Source of the DNA: REEB95 sp035632055
GTDB lineage: Bacteria; Pseudomonadota; Alphaproteobacteria; ATCC43930; CGMCC-115725
Assembly (NCBI GenBank): GCA_035632055.1
Contig: DASQHO010000018.1
Location: forward strand, 1 to 64,000
Reading direction: 5' to 3'
Length of the DNA: 64,000 nt
Position numbers and translations under genes: made by a program. Positions 1 through 8,373 of this stretch are shown piece by piece; the stretch's first letter is position 1, and each line of letters begins with the position of its first letter. The notes beneath the pieces were generated by a model. It did no database searches and was not told the origin of the DNA. It saw only the letters and a list, made by a program, of their open reading frames with translations.

Positions 1-7
1 ACGCGCG

Positions 8-1018
8 ATGACGGAAACCGCAACGGATGTCGCAATCGTCGGCGCGGGGCCGGTCGGGCTGTTCGCGGTGTTCGAATGCGGCATGCTGAAAATGCGCTGC
101 TGCGTCATCGACGCCCTGGAAGCGCCCGGCGGCCAATGCGCCGCCCTGTATCCCGAAAAACCGATTTATGACATTCCCGGCTACCCGCGCATTGCCGCGC
201 AGGAGCTGGTGCAGAAGCTCGTCGAGCAGGCGGCGCCGTTTGCGCCCGATTATCGCTTGGGCCATCCGGTGACGGCGCTGACGCCACGCGACAGCGGTTT
301 CGTGCTACGCACCGCGAGCGGCACGAGCGTCGCAGCACGGGCAGTGATCGTCGCCGCTGGCGCCGGCGCCTTTGGGCCGAATCGGCCGCCGCTCGCGGAC
401 ATCGAGCGCTACGAGGGCAAGAGCGTATTCTACCTGGTGAGCCGGCGCGAGGATTTCCGCGGCAAGCGTGTGGTCATCGCCGGCGGCGGCGATTCGGCGG
501 TCGACTGGGCGCTGTCTCTGTCTGAAGTCGCCGCGAAGGTAATGGTGGTCCATCGCCGCGCCAAGTTCCGCGCCGCGCCCGAAAGCGTTACGCGGCTTGA
601 AACTCTGGCCAAGGCTGGAACGATCGATCTGGTGACGCCGTGCCAGCTGCAGGCGCTCGACGGCGCCGATGGACAATTACGCGCGGTGATCGTCGCCGAT
701 CTCGACGGCAGCACGCGGAAACTGCCGGCCGACGTGCTGCTGCCGTTTTTTGGCCTCGCCACCGATCTTGGCCCGATCGCGCAATGGGGCCTGGAGCTCG
801 AACGCCACCATCTCAAGATCGAGCCTGCGACCTGCGCCACATCGCAACCCGGCATCTTCGCCATCGGCGACGTGGCGCATTATCCCGGCAAGCTCAAGCT
901 GATCTTGTCCGGCTTCGCCGAGGCGGCACTGGCGGCGCGCGCGATCTTCCCGCTCGTCCACCCTGGCGAGGCGCTGCACTTTGAATACTCGACCATGACC
1001 GGCGTGCCGGGCCGATAA
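8..1018 (+). CDS. Ferredoxin--NADP+ reductase, thioredoxin-reductase-like
   Basis: A 336-residue flavoprotein predicted to move electrons between NADPH and ferredoxin or flavodoxin in the cytoplasm. The FAD-binding motif GAGPVG is at residues 12-17, a second Rossmann motif GGGDSA for NADPH is at 159-164, and a C-terminal GDVA motif closes the FAD fold. The redox CxxC that thioredoxin reductases carry just before or after the second Rossmann motif is absent, which fits the TrxR-like FNR family rather than a true thioredoxin reductase. Length is normal for that family (about 340). The start lies 8 bases from the window edge, so its ribosome site and upstream neighbour cannot be judged. It converges with ptsI, with only 8 bases between the stops. 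Confidence 0.88.
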   Translation: MTETATDVAIVGAGPVGLFAVFECGMLKMRCCVIDALEAPGGQCAALYPEKPIYDIPGYPRIAAQELVQKLVEQAAPFAPDYRLGHPVTALTPRDSGFVLRTASGTSVAARAVIVAAGAGAFGPNRPPLADIERYEGKSVFYLVSRREDFRGKRVVIAGGGDSAVDWALSLSEVAAKVMVVHRRAKFRAAPESVTRLETLAKAGTIDLVTPCQLQALDGADGQLRAVIVADLDGSTRKLPADVLLPFFGLATDLGPIAQWGLELERHHLKIEPATCATSQPGIFAIGDVAHYPGKLKLILSGFAEAALAARAIFPLVHPGEALHFEYSTMTGVPGR

Positions 1019-1026
1019 AACCGACT

Positions 1027-2796
1027 TCAGGCGAGTTCGTTGAAGTCGTCGAGCAGGCTGGCAATGCGCGCGTCGTCGAGCTGATCCATGATCGCCCGCG
1101 CCCGCTGCGTCGCCGCCGCCAAATCCATGGCCCGGATGCGCTGCTTGACGCGCGGAATGTTGGCCGGCGCCATCGACAGATCGCGGATGCCGAGCCCCAG
1201 CAGCAATGCGGTGTAGCGCGGATCGCCGGCCATCTCGCCGCACAGGCTGACCGGAATCTGGGCCCGTAGCGCCGATTCCACCGCGAACTGAATGAGCCGC
1301 AGCACCGCCGGATGCAGCGGATTGTGCAAATAGGCGACGCGCTCGTCGCCCCGGTCGACCGCCAGGGCGTATTGGATCAGGTCGTTGGTGCCGATGGCGA
1401 AAAAGTCAGCGACCGCAGCCAAGGCATCCGCGGCGAGCGCCGCGCCGGGAATTTCGATCATCACGCCCAAGGGCGGCAGCTCGTCGGGTACGCGCACGCC
1501 GCGCCGCTTGAGCCTTCGCGCCATCTGCGCCAGAACCTCGCGCGCGGCGCGGACCTCGCCGACGCTCGAGATCATCGGCAGCAGGATACGCACCGGCCCG
1601 TGCGCGGCGGCGCGCAGCATGGCCGCGAACTGCGCGTCGAGCAGGCTGCGTTCCTTGAGCGACAGGCGGATGGCGCGCAGTCCGAGCGCCGGATTGGTGC
1701 CTTCGCCCTCCATCATTTCGGCAAGTGGCGCGGCCAGCTTGTCGCCGCCGATATCGAGTGTGCGCAGCGTCACCGGCTTGCCGTCCATGCCGCGGACCAG
1801 ATCGAGATAAGCGGCGTATTGCTCGTCCTCGTCGGGCAGGTCATCGCGATTCATGTAAAGAAATTCGGTTCGCACCAGGCCGAGCCCTTGCGCGCCGACC
1901 GACAGCGCCTGGCCGATTTCGCGCGGCAGTTCGAGATTGGCCTCGAGCACGACCTCGACGCCGTCGCGGGTTTCGGCCGGCAGGCGTTTGAGTCGCGCCA
2001 AGCCACGTCCGGCGCGCTCGATGGCCGAACGCCGCTTGTCGAAGCGCGCCCGGGTCGCCGCGTTCGGCCGCAACACGACTTCGCCGGTGCCGCCGTCGAG
2101 CGCCACGAGATCGCCGGGCGCGGCGTCCTTGAGCAGATCGGCGATGCCGAGCACGGCCGGGATGCCGAGCGCGCGTGCCATGATCGCGGTGTGGCCTTCG
2201 GCGCCGCCGAGCACGCTGGCGAAACCTTTGACCTGTTTCGGGTCCATCAAGGCGATGTCGGCCGGGCTCAATTCCTCGGCAAGGACGATGGTTCCTGCTG
2301 CCAGCGTCTTGAAGGTGGCGTAAGGCGTCTTGGTCAGATTGCGCAGCAGCCGCTGACCAACCACGCGCACGTCTTCGATGCGCGACGCGAGATAGGCGTC
2401 GCCCATGGCGGCAAAGCTTTCACCCATGCCCTCGATTTCGAGCGCCACCGCGCGCTCGGCATTGACCTGGTCCTCGACGATGCGGCGCTCGACGCCGCGG
2501 ACGAAGCGCGAGCGCGACAGCATGGCGAGGTGCGCGTCGAGCAGATAACCCATCTCTTCGGCGGCCGTGCCAGGCAGCGCCACTGCCTTGGTCTTGAGCT
2601 TCTTGAGCTGCTTGATCGCGGTTTCGACAGCCTGGGTGAAGCGCCTCTGCTCCCCCTCGACCTCGGCCGCCTCGATCCGGCGCTCGGGCACGGTGATCGC
2701 GCCGCTGTCGGAGATGAAGGCGCGACCGACGGCAACGCCGGGTGCGATACCGAGACCCTGCAGCCGCTGCTCGCCGTGTCCGCCGTCAGTCCTCAT
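1027..2796 (-). CDS. ptsI: Phosphoenolpyruvate--protein phosphotransferase (PTS Enzyme I)
   Basis: First enzyme of the PTS phosphorelay: it autophosphorylates from PEP and passes phosphate to HPr. It is 589 residues from ATG 2796; a GTG at 2805 would add three residues and also overlaps the upstream HPr gene. The phospho-histidine motif GGAEGHTAIMAR lies near residue 200, and the C-terminal barrel has the conserved SLCGEMAGD stretch. There is no N-terminal GAF domain, so this is the sugar-type Enzyme I and not the longer PtsP. It is the last gene of the chvI-to-ptsI run. No sugar permease (EIIB/EIIC) lies nearby, so the chain is probably regulatory rather than transporting. Confidence 0.93.
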   Translation of the reverse strand: MRTDGGHGEQRLQGLGIAPGVAVGRAFISDSGAITVPERRIEAAEVEGEQRRFTQAVETAIKQLKKLKTKAVALPGTAAEEMGYLLDAHLAMLSRSRFVRGVERRIVEDQVNAERAVALEIEGMGESFAAMGDAYLASRIEDVRVVGQRLLRNLTKTPYATFKTLAAGTIVLAEELSPADIALMDPKQVKGFASVLGGAEGHTAIMARALGIPAVLGIADLLKDAAPGDLVALDGGTGEVVLRPNAATRARFDKRRSAIERAGRGLARLKRLPAETRDGVEVVLEANLELPREIGQALSVGAQGLGLVRTEFLYMNRDDLPDEDEQYAAYLDLVRGMDGKPVTLRTLDIGGDKLAAPLAEMMEGEGTNPALGLRAIRLSLKERSLLDAQFAAMLRAAAHGPVRILLPMISSVGEVRAAREVLAQMARRLKRRGVRVPDELPPLGVMIEIPGAALAADALAAVADFFAIGTNDLIQYALAVDRGDERVAYLHNPLHPAVLRLIQFAVESALRAQIPVSLCGEMAGDPRYTALLLGLGIRDLSMAPANIPRVKQRIRAMDLAAATQRARAIMDQLDDARIASLLDDFNELA

Positions 2797-3088
2797 TGAA
2801 GCCACCGGTGATCAGCGCCACGAGCGCGTCAACCGCGCGCGCGGCATCGGGTCCGGTGGCGCTCAGGTCGATGGTGCTGCCGGGACCCGCGGCCAGCATC
2901 ATCAGGCCCATGATAGACCGACCGGAGACTGACGCGCCGGCTTTCGTGACGATGATCTCGGCGTCGTATTCGAACGCGAGCTTAACGAAGCGGGCGGCGG
3001 CGGGCGCATGCAGGCCGCGTTGATTGCGGATGATGACGGTACGGTGGACTTCGGACGGCGCTGGGGCGCTGGCGGGCGTTTCCGCCAT
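2786..3088 (-). CDS. ptsH: Phosphocarrier protein HPr
   Basis: A 100-residue HPr that accepts phosphate from Enzyme I and gives it to the EIIA encoded just upstream. The active-site His is H27 in NQRGLHAPAA, and the kinase-target Ser is S58 in GRSIMGL; the 31-residue spacing equals that of His15 and Ser46 in the model proteins. An N-terminal extension of about 12 residues precedes the usual start of the fold. The ATG shares one base with the EIIA stop (TGATG), and the gene overlaps the start of ptsI, so the three are probably translationally coupled. The intact Ser site together with a nearby hprK suggests control by HPr(Ser) phosphorylation. Confidence 0.93.
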   Translation of the reverse strand: MAETPASAPAPSEVHRTVIIRNQRGLHAPAAARFVKLAFEYDAEIIVTKAGASVSGRSIMGLMMLAAGPGSTIDLSATGPDAARAVDALVALITGGFNED

Positions 3089-3492
3089 CAGCGAACGTCA
3101 GCCAGGAGCTGTGATGCAACGTTGATATATTTACGCCCGGCTTCCTGCGCGCCGCGCACGGCATCGGCCAGCGATTCGGTCTGGCGCAGGCTGGCGAGCT
3201 TGATCAGCATCGGCAGGTTGACACCGGCGATCACCTCGATTTTGGCCTTGTCCATGATGGAGATCGCAAGATTCGACGGCGTGCCGCCGAACATGTCGGT
3301 CAGCAGCACGACGCCGTCGCCGTTGCCGACCTCTTCGACCGAGCGGAGGATATCCTGGCGCCGCTTCTCCATGTCGTCTTCCGGACCGATGCAGACGGCG
3401 GCGATATTGCGCTGCGGGCCGACGACGTGCTCAAGCGCGGCAATGAATTCCGCCGCCAGGCGGCCGTGTGTCACGAGAACCATACCGATCAT
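3088..3492 (-). CDS. PTS EIIA component, mannose family
   Basis: A 134-residue EIIA-Man domain protein. The active His is H9 in MIGMVLVTHG, and the family motif TDMFGGTPSN follows near residue 65. I place the start at ATG 3492, because it forms an ATGA overlap with the rapZ stop and the domain begins directly there; the open frame continues upstream only as a shadow of rapZ. It has no EIIB, EIIC or EIID partner here, which is typical of alphaproteobacterial regulatory PTS loci where phosphate flow to EIIA reports carbon or nitrogen status. Its phosphorylated state may be read by the ChvG/ChvI and RapZ neighbours, but that is inference from gene order. Confidence 0.92.
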   Translation of the reverse strand: MIGMVLVTHGRLAAEFIAALEHVVGPQRNIAAVCIGPEDDMEKRRQDILRSVEEVGNGDGVVLLTDMFGGTPSNLAISIMDKAKIEVIAGVNLPMLIKLASLRQTESLADAVRGAQEAGRKYINVASQLLADVR

Positions 3493-4415
3493 GCAATGTC
3501 CTTCACGGGCGGCGCCGGCGGCTCGGCGGGATGTGGACCGGCCTCGCCCGGCCGGTCGAGGTCGCGATGCATCAGGGCGACGCGCCGCCCATCCGCCACA
3601 AGCCGCGCCGCCAACCGCTCGGCGACGTAGACCGAGCGATGGCGGCCACCGGTGCAGCCGATGGCGATGGTGAGATAGCTTTTGCCCTCGGCCTCGTAGC
3701 GCGGTAGCAGGCGTTCGAGCCACACGGCCATCTCCTCGAAGCGAAGAGAAAAATCGGGATCCGCCTCGATGAAGGTGCCAACGGCACGATCGCGGCCGGA
3801 CAGCGGCTGTAGCGCCGGCACGTAATGCGGATTGCGCAGAAAGCGCATGTCGAAGACCAAGTCGGCGTCGCGCGGCAGCCCATGACGATACGAAAACGAC
3901 GTCACCGCAATGGTGACGCCGGGCTGCGACGTCAAGGCGAAATGACCCTGCAGCAGACGCTTGAGGTCGCCCGGCGCGAGACTGCTCGTGTCGATTACCA
4001 GATCGGCACGGTCACGCAGCGGCCAGACGCGCTGGCGTTCGAGCCGAATGCCGTCGGCCACCGGACGTTCGAGCGCCAAGGGATGGCGCCGACGCGTCTC
4101 AGTAAAGCGCCGCTCAAGATGATCGTCGTCGCAATCGAGGAACAGCAGCTTGAGGTCGATCGAGCGGCCGGCGGTCATCTCGTCGAGCGCCTTGACCAAC
4201 GACGGCACAGCGAAGTCCCGTGTCCGCACGTCGACGCCGATGGCCAGCGGTACCAGTGGCGTGCGCCGGCCGATCAGACTCGGCAGCAGCGACAGCGGCA
4301 GATTGTCGACCGCCTCGTAACCCATGTCCTCGAGCGCCTTGAGGGCGGTCGAACGACCGGCGCCCGACAGACCGGTCACCACCAGAAGGCGCGTGCGGCT
4401 CGAACCGGGCGTCAC
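3489..4415 (-). CDS. rapZ: RapZ family nucleotide-binding protein
   Basis: A 308-residue P-loop protein of the RapZ (YvcJ/YhbJ) family. The Walker A motif GLSGAGRS is at residues 15-22, and the C-terminal half carries the conserved GCTGGRHRSVY stretch. In enterobacteria RapZ is an RNA-binding adaptor controlling glucosamine-6-phosphate synthase; its role in alphaproteobacteria is less settled. I chose GTG 4415 because it forms a GTGA overlap with the hprK stop and the P-loop domain starts directly after it; a longer frame to 4511 would lie inside hprK. The downstream stop overlaps the EIIA start (ATGA), so the protein sits in a tightly coupled chain with the PTS proteins. Confidence 0.9.
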   Translation of the reverse strand: MTPGSSRTRLLVVTGLSGAGRSTALKALEDMGYEAVDNLPLSLLPSLIGRRTPLVPLAIGVDVRTRDFAVPSLVKALDEMTAGRSIDLKLLFLDCDDDHLERRFTETRRRHPLALERPVADGIRLERQRVWPLRDRADLVIDTSSLAPGDLKRLLQGHFALTSQPGVTIAVTSFSYRHGLPRDADLVFDMRFLRNPHYVPALQPLSGRDRAVGTFIEADPDFSLRFEEMAVWLERLLPRYEAEGKSYLTIAIGCTGGRHRSVYVAERLAARLVADGRRVALMHRDLDRPGEAGPHPAEPPAPPVKDIA

Positions 4416-4921
4416 GGCTGAACCGAGAGCGGTTCGGAAGAAATGGCGTCGCCGGTCACCGCGCTCAGCGCGAAGCGCAGCTTGGCGGGCGTTGAGGCGT
4501 CGAAGGCACAAAGCGCCAGATGCGGCACGGCGACGCCAAGCAGCGTGCAGTCGCTGCGCTCGGGTAGGCGTTCGACCTGATCGCGCGGCACCAGATCACA
4601 CACCAGGCGTAAAGCGGCGCGCGGCGCACGCGGCAGCCGCAGGATGCCGAGACCACGCGCCTCGATCATGCCGGCGATCGCCGGTGGTGCGCTCAGCCAA
4701 AGGTCGCCGTCGTCGACCGCCAGCGCGACTTGATCGTCGGCGACTAAACAGGCGCCCGCCTCGATTAGGCGGAGCGCCAAATCGGACTTGCCGCTGCCGG
4801 AGGGGCCGCGCAGGAGCACGCCCGCCCGCCCCAACTGCACTGCCGTGCCATGGACCAATTGCATTGGGCGCCTTAGGTGCGCCGGAGTGCTTTCAATGTC
4901 AATGGTGTGGCACTGCACCAA
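4412..4921 (-). CDS. hprK: HPr kinase/phosphorylase, short alphaproteobacterial form
   Basis: A 169-residue protein holding only the C-terminal kinase domain of HprK; the Gram-positive enzyme is about 310 residues. The P-loop GPSGSGKS is near residues 39-46, followed by the conserved ADDQV stretch. It should phosphorylate HPr on the Ser equivalent to Ser46, which is present in the nearby HPr. A second ATG at 4864 would give 150 residues, closer to the usual length of the short form, so the first 19 residues are uncertain. It lies between chvG and rapZ, the classic alphaproteobacterial arrangement connecting envelope sensing to the PTS. Confidence 0.9.
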   Translation of the reverse strand: MVQCHTIDIESTPAHLRRPMQLVHGTAVQLGRAGVLLRGPSGSGKSDLALRLIEAGACLVADDQVALAVDDGDLWLSAPPAIAGMIEARGLGILRLPRAPRAALRLVCDLVPRDQVERLPERSDCTLLGVAVPHLALCAFDASTPAKLRFALSAVTGDAISSEPLSVQP

Positions 4922-4937
4922 ACTGTTGACATGTCTC

Positions 4938-4980
4938 TAACCATTGAAAAGAAAGCGATATTTTGAGATTTTGATGGTTA
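4938..4980. promoter_or_regulatory. 7-bp inverted repeat in AT-rich hprK leader
   Basis: TAACCAT (4938-4944) and ATGGTTA (4974-4980) form a perfect inverted repeat in the 110-base gap between chvG and hprK. This gap is clearly richer in A and T than its surroundings. It could hold a promoter for hprK or an operator, but I cannot identify a convincing -35/-10 pair. Confidence 0.3.
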
Positions 4981-5031
4981 AAGGGGCCTGACCGAAGCCC
5001 GTCATGTTGCAGGGCAATATGGGTCCGCGAA

Positions 5032-6741
5032 TTAAACCGCCGGTAGGCGGACGATAAACCGGGCGCCGAGCACTTGGCCGCGATCGTCAGTGCGATTTTC
5101 GGCCCAGATCTGGCCGCGGTGATTGTCGACGATCTGCTTCGAGATCGACAGGCCGAGACCCGAATGGGTGCCGAATTTTTCGCCGCGCGGCCGTTCGGAA
5201 TAGAACCGCTCGAAGATCGCTGCGAATTTGCCTTCGGGAATGCCCGGCCCCTGATCGTCCACCGTCACGACGACGTCGTGGCCGTCGCGGCGCGCTCCGA
5301 TCCGGATCGCGCTGCCCGGCGGACTGAACGAGACGGCGTTGGCGATGAGATTGCGAAAGATCTGGACGAGGCGGCCCTCGATGCCGGGTACCGGCAGATC
5401 GCCGGCCGGCGTACCAGGCTCGCCCGGCAGCGACAGCAGTAACCGCGGCGAGTCCTCTTTGGCGGCTGCCTCATTCACCTGCACCAGGGTCGCCAGCAGC
5501 TTGCCGAGCGGCACCGGTACGAAATCGTCGCGCGCCAAATCGGCATCGAGCCGCGAAGCGTCGGAAATATCGGAGATCAGGCGATCGAGGCGCGTCACAT
5601 CCTCGAGTACGAGCGCCAGCAGCTTGCGTTCCTTCTCGCGATCGTTGAGGCGGCTGGCAGTTTCGATCGCGCTCTTGAGCGACGTCAGCGGATTCTTGAT
5701 CTCGTGCGCGACGTCGGCGGCAAACCGTTCGATCGCGCCGACGCGTTGCCACAGCGCAGCGGTCATTTCGCGCAACGCGCCCGACAGATCGCCGATCTCG
5801 TCATGCCGCGCGGTAAGATCGGGGATCGCCGCCTCGCGCGCCGGACGGCGGCGGACGGCTTCGGCGGCGGCGGCAAGCCTCCGGATCGGCCGCGCGATCG
5901 TGCCGGCAAGATAAATCGACAGCAGGACCGAGACGCCGAGCGCGAAAGCAAAGACCTTGATGAATTCAATGCGCATCGAGCGGATTGCGTTCTCGATGTC
6001 GCGACTGCCGATCGACAGCTGCACCGCGCCCAGCACCTTGCGATAGTGCTGCACGGGCACCGCAACGGAAAGGATCAATCCGGTGTTGCCGCGGGTGCGT
6101 ACACTATGTGCGACATCGCCGGCGAGCGCGTGTTGGGCTTCAGGATATGAATCGGCATTATCCGTCGTCGGCTCGACATAGCGCGGAAAGCCCTGCTGCC
6201 ACGGAAAAGCACCGATCACGGCACCATAGACCGTGTCGGTGAGCCGCTCAAAAAAGCTGGCGTCGGGCGCCGGCAGCGGGCTGACCTGAACCATGCCGCC
6301 CGGACCTTCGAGAATGTTGGTGTCGGCGATAAGCTTGCCGTGCTCGTCGAACAGGCGCGCCCGTGTCTTGGTTGGCTCGACGAGCCGCCGCATCATCTCG
6401 CGGGCCAGCTGCGGATCGAGCCTGAACACTGCACGCTGCTGATCGACCGCGCCTTCGCCCAGCGCCGCGGCGAAAATCTCGGCCTGGGTCTTGAGCGATT
6501 CGATGGTGGCGGTGACGAGACTGTCCTGGTATTCGCCGAGATACAGCACACCGATACCGAGCAGCGCCAACGCCAAGACATTGACCGCCAGGATGCGCCG
6601 CGTCAGCGGCGACAGATGCCAGCGCGCGCGTACCCGGAAATGTGGCCGCGGCGTCGCGGGCGCGCGCGGTTTTGCGCGCGGCTCGGCAGCGACCGCAGCG
6701 TCGCGCGGATTAGTGGTCGCGGTAACGGTATCCAACGCCAT
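5032..6741 (-). CDS. chvG: Sensor histidine kinase ChvG (ExoS family)
   Basis: A 569-residue inner-membrane sensor kinase. It has a basic, Pro-rich cytoplasmic N-terminus, a first membrane segment near residues 47-68, a large periplasmic sensor region, a second membrane segment near 262-283, a HAMP linker, the HisKA box with the phospho-His in FAADVAHEIKNPLTSLK, and an ATPase domain with DQGPGIP and GLGLSI motifs. ChvG responds to acid or envelope stress in rhizobia and agrobacteria and phosphorylates ChvI. The start overlaps the end of chvI by 32 bases, so the pair is coupled; the first 30 or so residues are low in complexity and the true start could be a little downstream. Confidence 0.93.
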   Translation of the reverse strand: MALDTVTATTNPRDAAVAAEPRAKPRAPATPRPHFRVRARWHLSPLTRRILAVNVLALALLGIGVLYLGEYQDSLVTATIESLKTQAEIFAAALGEGAVDQQRAVFRLDPQLAREMMRRLVEPTKTRARLFDEHGKLIADTNILEGPGGMVQVSPLPAPDASFFERLTDTVYGAVIGAFPWQQGFPRYVEPTTDNADSYPEAQHALAGDVAHSVRTRGNTGLILSVAVPVQHYRKVLGAVQLSIGSRDIENAIRSMRIEFIKVFAFALGVSVLLSIYLAGTIARPIRRLAAAAEAVRRRPAREAAIPDLTARHDEIGDLSGALREMTAALWQRVGAIERFAADVAHEIKNPLTSLKSAIETASRLNDREKERKLLALVLEDVTRLDRLISDISDASRLDADLARDDFVPVPLGKLLATLVQVNEAAAKEDSPRLLLSLPGEPGTPAGDLPVPGIEGRLVQIFRNLIANAVSFSPPGSAIRIGARRDGHDVVVTVDDQGPGIPEGKFAAIFERFYSERPRGEKFGTHSGLGLSISKQIVDNHRGQIWAENRTDDRGQVLGARFIVRLPAV

Positions 6742-7408
6742 ACAAAGTCTCGATCTGAGCGAATTCGGTGTCGACGACCTTGAACTTTTTGCGCAGCCGC
6801 TTGATGTGGCTGTCGATAGTGCGATCGTCGACGTAGATGTGCTCGCCGTAAGCGCTGTCCATCAGCTGGTCGCGGCTTTTAACATGGCCCGGTCGGATCG
6901 CGAGCGATTTCAGGATGAGGAATTCGGTGACCGTCAGGTCGACATCCTGGGTCTTCCAGGTGCACTGGTGCCGGCCCGGATCAAGCGTCAGGTCGCCGCG
7001 CTGAATGACCGGCTCGGCCTGGGCGTCGGGGCCGCCGCGGGCGATCTCGCCGCGGCGCAGCAGCGCGCGGATGCGCTCGACCAAGAGGCGCTGGGAAAAC
7101 GGCTTCTTGATGTAATCGTCGGCGCCCATGCGTAAACCGAGCACTTCGTCGACCTCGTCGTCTTTCGAGGTCAGGAAAATGACCGGCATCGCGCTTTGCT
7201 TACGCAAATTGGCGAGCAATTCCATGCCATCCATGCGCGGCATCTTGATGTCGAGAATCGCCAGATCGACCGGTTGCGCCGTCATCGCCTTGAGCGCCTC
7301 GGCGCCGTCATTATAGGTGCGCACGGCAAACCCCTCGGCCTCGAGCGCGACCGAGAGCGACTGCAGAATGTTCTGGTCATCATCAACCAAAGCAATCGAA
7401 TTGGCCAC
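6710..7408 (-). CDS. chvI: Response regulator ChvI, OmpR family
   Basis: A 232-residue OmpR/PhoB-type regulator. The receiver has the acidic pair in ALVDDDQ near residues 8-10, the phosphorylatable Asp in LAILDIKMPRMDG near residue 53, and the Thr and Lys of the switch (FLTSKDD, IKKPF). The C-terminal half is a winged-helix DNA-binding domain ending in GYRYRDH. It is the partner of the overlapping chvG and the first gene of the minus-strand run to ptsI, so its promoter, in the short gap up to 7487, may drive the whole set. In related bacteria ChvI controls acid response, exopolysaccharide and symbiosis genes. Confidence 0.94.
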   Translation of the reverse strand: MANSIALVDDDQNILQSLSVALEAEGFAVRTYNDGAEALKAMTAQPVDLAILDIKMPRMDGMELLANLRKQSAMPVIFLTSKDDEVDEVLGLRMGADDYIKKPFSQRLLVERIRALLRRGEIARGGPDAQAEPVIQRGDLTLDPGRHQCTWKTQDVDLTVTEFLILKSLAIRPGHVKSRDQLMDSAYGEHIYVDDRTIDSHIKRLRKKFKVVDTEFAQIETLYGVGYRYRDH

Positions 7409-7443
7409 TGGAGACCCCTCTTATCGACAAAAGAATATGGCGT

Positions 7444-7480
7444 GCCCTAAGTAGCCGACCAAGTGTGGCGAGTTTAGGGC
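7444..7480. promoter_or_regulatory. 7-bp inverted repeat in front of chvI
   Basis: GCCCTAA (7444-7450) and TTAGGGC (7474-7480) form a perfect inverted repeat between the end of the AraC gene and the start of chvI. It could be an operator for chvI or the 3-prime stem of the AraC transcript; no T-run follows on the minus strand, so a terminator is less likely. Confidence 0.3.
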
Positions 7481-7487
7481 GCCCAGT

Positions 7488-8282
7488 TTACCGCGAACCT
7501 TCGCCAAAGTATCGCGTCGGGGACGCCCCGAGAGCGCGGCGGAACATGCAGGTAAAGGCGCTCGGGCTCTGATAGCCGAGATCGAGCGCGACCGCTGTGA
7601 CTGGTTCGCCCACGGCGAGGCGATCGAGCGCCGCCATCAGCCGGGCCTGTTGGCGCCAGGCGCCGAAGCTCATGCCGGTTTGTGCGCGGAACAAGCGCGT
7701 CAGCGTGCGCGGCGCGGCGCCCGCAACCCGGCCCCAGCCCGCGAGCGTACGCGCCTGGGCGGGGTCGCGCTCGATAGCGTCGCAGACGCGCCGCAGCCGC
7801 GGATCGGCCGGCCGCGGCAAATGCAGCGGCAACACGGGTAAGGCACGCAGCTCATCCAGGATGACCGCCATGATACGGCCTTCCGGACCGGTTTCGTCGT
7901 AATCCAGCGCCAGAGCGGCAGCGCGCAAGAGCAGCTCGCGCAGCAGCGGCGACACGGCGATGACGCAGCAGCGCGTCGGCAGACCCGGGACTGCGGAATC
8001 GACGAAGGCGGCGCGCAGCGCCGCAGCAGTCGAGGTCCGGATCCAATGCTCGGTCTCGGCCGGAACCCAGACCGCGCGATGCGGCGGCACCACCCAGGTC
8101 CCGGCCGGCGTCGTCACCGCAACGACGCCCGTGGCGGCGTAAATGAGCTGGCCGCGACGATGACGATGGGGAGCGTTGGCGGCGCCACGCGGATAATCCT
8201 TCGCCATCACCGCAATAGGACGGTCGAGATGCTGATAATCGGCAGCGTCGATGCTGCGGCGCGAAGAAATCGCCATGGCCAT
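7488..8282 (-). CDS. AraC family transcriptional regulator, NimR-like
   Basis: A 264-residue regulator with an N-terminal cupin (HRHRRGQLIYAATG near residues 40-55, with PHRAVWVP further on) and two C-terminal helix-turn-helix motifs ending in the typical GYQSPSAFTCMFRRALG signature. The layout resembles the AraC regulators that control a divergent efflux pump, such as E. coli NimR. It faces the MFS gene across a gap of under 100 bases containing a palindrome. Starts at 8282 (M1) and 8276 (M3) are both possible. The ligand cannot be told from sequence. The likely target is the divergent transporter; this is inference from the arrangement. Confidence 0.87.
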   Translation of the reverse strand: MAMAISSRRSIDAADYQHLDRPIAVMAKDYPRGAANAPHRHRRGQLIYAATGVVAVTTPAGTWVVPPHRAVWVPAETEHWIRTSTAAALRAAFVDSAVPGLPTRCCVIAVSPLLRELLLRAAALALDYDETGPEGRIMAVILDELRALPVLPLHLPRPADPRLRRVCDAIERDPAQARTLAGWGRVAGAAPRTLTRLFRAQTGMSFGAWRQQARLMAALDRLAVGEPVTAVALDLGYQSPSAFTCMFRRALGASPTRYFGEGSR

Positions 8283-8303
8283 TTTGCGATAGATTATGGC
8301 TTA

Positions 8304-8313
8304 CTTGCGCAAG
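8304..8313. promoter_or_regulatory. Palindrome CTTGCGCAAG in divergent AraC/MFS promoter region
   Basis: A perfect 10-bp palindrome lies between the two divergent starts. The half-site TTGCG appears again at 8285 and, inverted as CGCAA, at about 8316. This is a reasonable binding site for the adjacent AraC regulator. It also argues against starting the transporter at an ATG near 8296, which would place the operator inside the coding region. Confidence 0.4.
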
Positions 8314-8373
8314 CACGCAAGGTCCAGCCACGATAGCGTAATGGACCGATTCCATCGCCGAGCGCGACGAGCC

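Noticed and set aside
1312..2799. A 495-codon plus-strand open frame opposite ptsI
   Set aside because: It mirrors the ptsI codons on the other strand, is rich in His, Arg and Gln as GC-rich antisense frames are, and shows no domain.
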